Assembly: GCA_023055505.1 (NCBI GenBank)
Contig: JALIRH010000002.1
Span: 57,222,733 to 57,286,732, forward strand
Source of the DNA: Callipepla californica brunnescens
Taxonomy: Eukaryota; Chordata; Aves; Galliformes; Odontophoridae
Length of the DNA: 64,000 bases
Reading direction: 5' to 3'
In this document: piece by piece, positions 61,380-64,000 of the stretch
Layout of the letters: every line of letters begins with the position of its first letter
Position numbering within the stretch: the first letter of the stretch is position 1
Position numbers and translations under genes: made by a program
Notes under the pieces: model-generated
Database searches by the model: none
Seen by the model: the letters and a program-made list of their open reading frames with translations, nothing else
Told to the model about the DNA's origin: nothing

Positions 61380-61700
61380 AAAGAAATGGAGACTACTCAG
61401 ATCTTAAGTGACCATTTCACATTAGTCTTTACTTGTAATAATTGCTTTCAGAAATCCCGTCCCCCTGGAACCCCCAAGGCAATTGAACATCAATTCATGC
61501 AACCTCATGAGGTACATCCCCAGGGACTGAGAGAGCTGACTGATATCACTGCCAGGTCACTCTCAATTATCTTTGGAAGTCGATGCTGATCAGGAGAGGT
61601 TCCTGAGTACTGAGAGAGAGGAAAAGTCACTGATATGTTCAAGACAGTTGAGAATGAGGATCTAGGGAACTACTGGCCAGCTGCCTTCACCTCAGACCGT
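61380..61700 (+). repeat. CR1 LINE fragment from the ORF2 reverse transcriptase
   Basis: In + orientation the frame reads HEVHPQGLRELTDITARSLS then IIFGSR, followed in other frames by SGEVPEY and ENEDLGNYWPAAFTS. This matches the CR1 reverse transcriptase stretch with IHPRVLRELAD...PLSIIF...SGEVP...EDPGNYRPVSLTS. The frame is broken and the copy inactive. It is antisense to GABBR2. It is one of only two internal (not 3' end) CR1 pieces in the window. Confidence 0.82.
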
Positions 61701-64000
61701 AGAAGGTGGTGTAGCATATCTTTAAATGAAGAGAGCAATGAAGAATTTATCCCTGGTCTAATTCTACTATGAGAATTTTCAGTCACTTGTGCTAACAAAA
61801 CAGCAGTGTATGAGGTGGGCCTGGAAAAAGTACAGTAATTGCCACAGTATATGTAAATAGGATTAGTACAACTGAGAAGTAATGGAAAAATGTTATGTTT
61901 CTTTCTCTAGTTTCCCTACATAATTTACTAGCTGCTTATTCAGATCCATAAAAGGGCTATGGGACAAAAATTGAATTCTAGCTGTGTAAGACCTTCAGAC
62001 TACTGAAGAAAATGTGTTTCGCTTTGAACTGAAGACAAATGCAAGTACTCAACCGTGTTACTGCTTTTATCTGTCTTACCGTGGTTTAATAAATGAAAAA
62101 CTGCAGGCTTCAAAGTCTTCAGTATATTCTACACTTGATGAGCCACAGGCTTTAGAATTTCACCGACAATCTTCCTATGTCACCAATACTGTAATGATTA
62201 CATAACTGTTAAGGGGAGAGATTTGATGCCTGCCTCACACTGAAATCTTACTAGTTAGTTGTATAACTTGAGTGTTCTTGGTTACAATATTCTGTGGGGC
62301 CTGGGTATCATGAAATCTAAGCTGCAGCACAGGGGAGAGTGTTTGCCAGTAGTTGTGCCGTAGCTATGGCAAAGTATGGCAAGAAGAAATGTAGGATACA
62401 ATATACGAACGTGATAAGAAAAACTATCCAGCTTTGAAAGCACTCACATAGGTCTTGACAGGTTCCAACTACTGCTTCAATCTCTCTCTTTTTTTTTTTT
62501 TTCTACTTTAACCAGTGACCATTTATGATGCAAAACAGGTAAGTGTATTAGAACCTGACAATACATAGGATGGGATGAAATACATTATGCTTGGAGGCTA
62601 GGGTTCAAGTTTGCATTTTGAGCTGAAAGAACTTGGAGTAAAAAATGATGGCAGGGAAGTTGGGGGCTAAAAGAAGGTCAGATGAAGGGGTTAAGAGAGG
62701 AAACAGGAAAGTCATTTCAGAGCCTGCAGCAGCGGAAAGGAAGAATGGGTAAAGGAGCATGAAAGCAAAGGGGCAGAAGAGCATGTCACAGCATTAATAA
62801 TATTTTCTCTTTGAAGAGATTTCTGAAATTTCGTGGAGGTATTTTTGGCAGCAGAGCTTTAATATGCATTTTCATACAGCTTACAAACTTAAATCTTGCA
62901 GAATTTCTAAGTACTCTTCTTTGCTGTGTTTGGGAATTTTCCTTAATTTAGAATGAAGCTGTGATTTTTCCCCTAAGATCCAGAACAAGAATATGACTAG
63001 GTCTTCGTAGGTATGTAACTTTTGAGAATTGAATTGCAGAACTTGTAAAAACATCCAGGTTAGTGAGTCCTGGAAAATGAATTGCTCTACTTTGTTGCAG
63101 ATCAGAAGTCAGCTTCTTTTGTTTTTCTGTGCCTCCCTTTGACTCAGAGGGAAAACACTGAGGTAAATTCCCCTTACAAGAACTATAACCAGGGATGCCA
63201 GTTAGCACCAATGCGTTCACTATAATTTGTTGAATTCTGCCACAAATGTTTTATCACAACTCACTTGAAAACTTAAGACAAAAATTCCAGAGGTAAGACA
63301 AACATCTTAAATCTTGCCTTGCAAACATTCCAGTCATCCAATTATATATGCATCTGACTTGAGGTGTTAAGTGAGGTTCACACAAGTCGTTTAAAATGAC
63401 CACAATTGCACATTTTACTACAAAATATCAAATGCACTCTCCAGAACTTGTGGTTTAGCTAAAGTAAGCTTACATAAAAACCAACTTTCTTGTCATTTTT
63501 AGGTCTACCACACTCATGCCTAAAGCTAAACTTCGCAAGAAAAATAACTGAAGTGCCAGCCCTCTGTGGTTCAGTGACTTCTCAGTTCTTCCATCAACAT
63601 ATAACGCACACATCTTCAGAGTCCAAAGGAGCAAAAAGAAATGAAGGAATATGTCCATGCCTCACTTAGACCTATGATATATCAGTTATTAAAAACATTT
63701 TCAATGCCAGCACCTGCAGTTTACATACAGTTGGTTTTTTTTCTTTTTTTTTCTGAAGTGATAATAAATCCTATTTTACGACTATACTTGAATATCTTAG
63801 AATTTTCATTATAAGAGATGTGGTAAAGCAAAGAACTGGACCTGTCCCTCCTTAAAGCCCACAGATCCCCCTCTCAAAAAATTCCTATTCCGTTCAAATT
63901 AGAGAGAATAACCTTTGTGCCACCATACACACATTCAGTAAAATGTAGGCATTACGGATGCATGCATTCACATTCCTGTAACCTTGTATTTTTTCTAAAA
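61701..64000 (-). other. GABBR2 intron (partial), no feature recognised
   Basis: Intronic to the right edge. A CT-rich run leading into T14 lies at 62481-62502. No exon, RNA gene or named repeat seen. Confidence 0.5.

Overview
The window is vertebrate nuclear DNA, almost certainly from a galliform bird and probably chicken. The signs are many 5'-truncated CR1 LINEs, two deleted copies of the chicken-type mariner and a Charlie/Galluhop-like hAT element, together with short multi-exon genes that have GT-AG introns. Species and chromosome (chicken chromosome 2 would fit) are inferred from remembered repeats and gene content, not from a search.

Layout. (1) 1 to about 7.9 kb: the 3' end of ELP2 on the + strand, six coding exons between 3152 and 7715 that encode the last ~263 residues of the Elongator subunit and its stop codon. 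(2) About 7.9 to 38.85 kb: a ~31 kb intergenic region with no gene I can support. It holds a hAT element with a mariner nested in it (8.2-9.5 kb), a second mariner (37.9-38.5 kb), about ten CR1 pieces on both strands, simple repeats and some inverted repeats. (3) About 38.85 to 64 kb: the 3' end of GABBR2 on the - strand, with a ~2.3 kb 3' UTR, a terminal coding exon at 41144-41309 and three more coding exons at 48537-48654, 58385-58514 and 60075-60257. Together these encode the last 198 residues, the cytoplasmic tail of the GABA-B receptor subunit 2, including its coiled coil. The seven-helix and Venus-flytrap exons lie beyond the right edge.

The two genes converge tail to tail and have no known functional link: ELP2 acts in tRNA wobble-uridine modification, GABBR2 in inhibitory neurotransmission. 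In human they sit on different chromosomes (18q12 and 9q22), so the interval between them is a candidate synteny breakpoint. I found no operon, CRISPR array, rRNA or tRNA gene and no convincing undescribed system. The points worth a second look are the synteny junction, the nested transposons, a CR1 inserted just upstream of the branch point of the last GABBR2 exon, several perfect hairpins, a fold-back CR1 and a duplicated CR1-plus-flank block. Most open reading frames in the window are chance frames or CR1 sequence.
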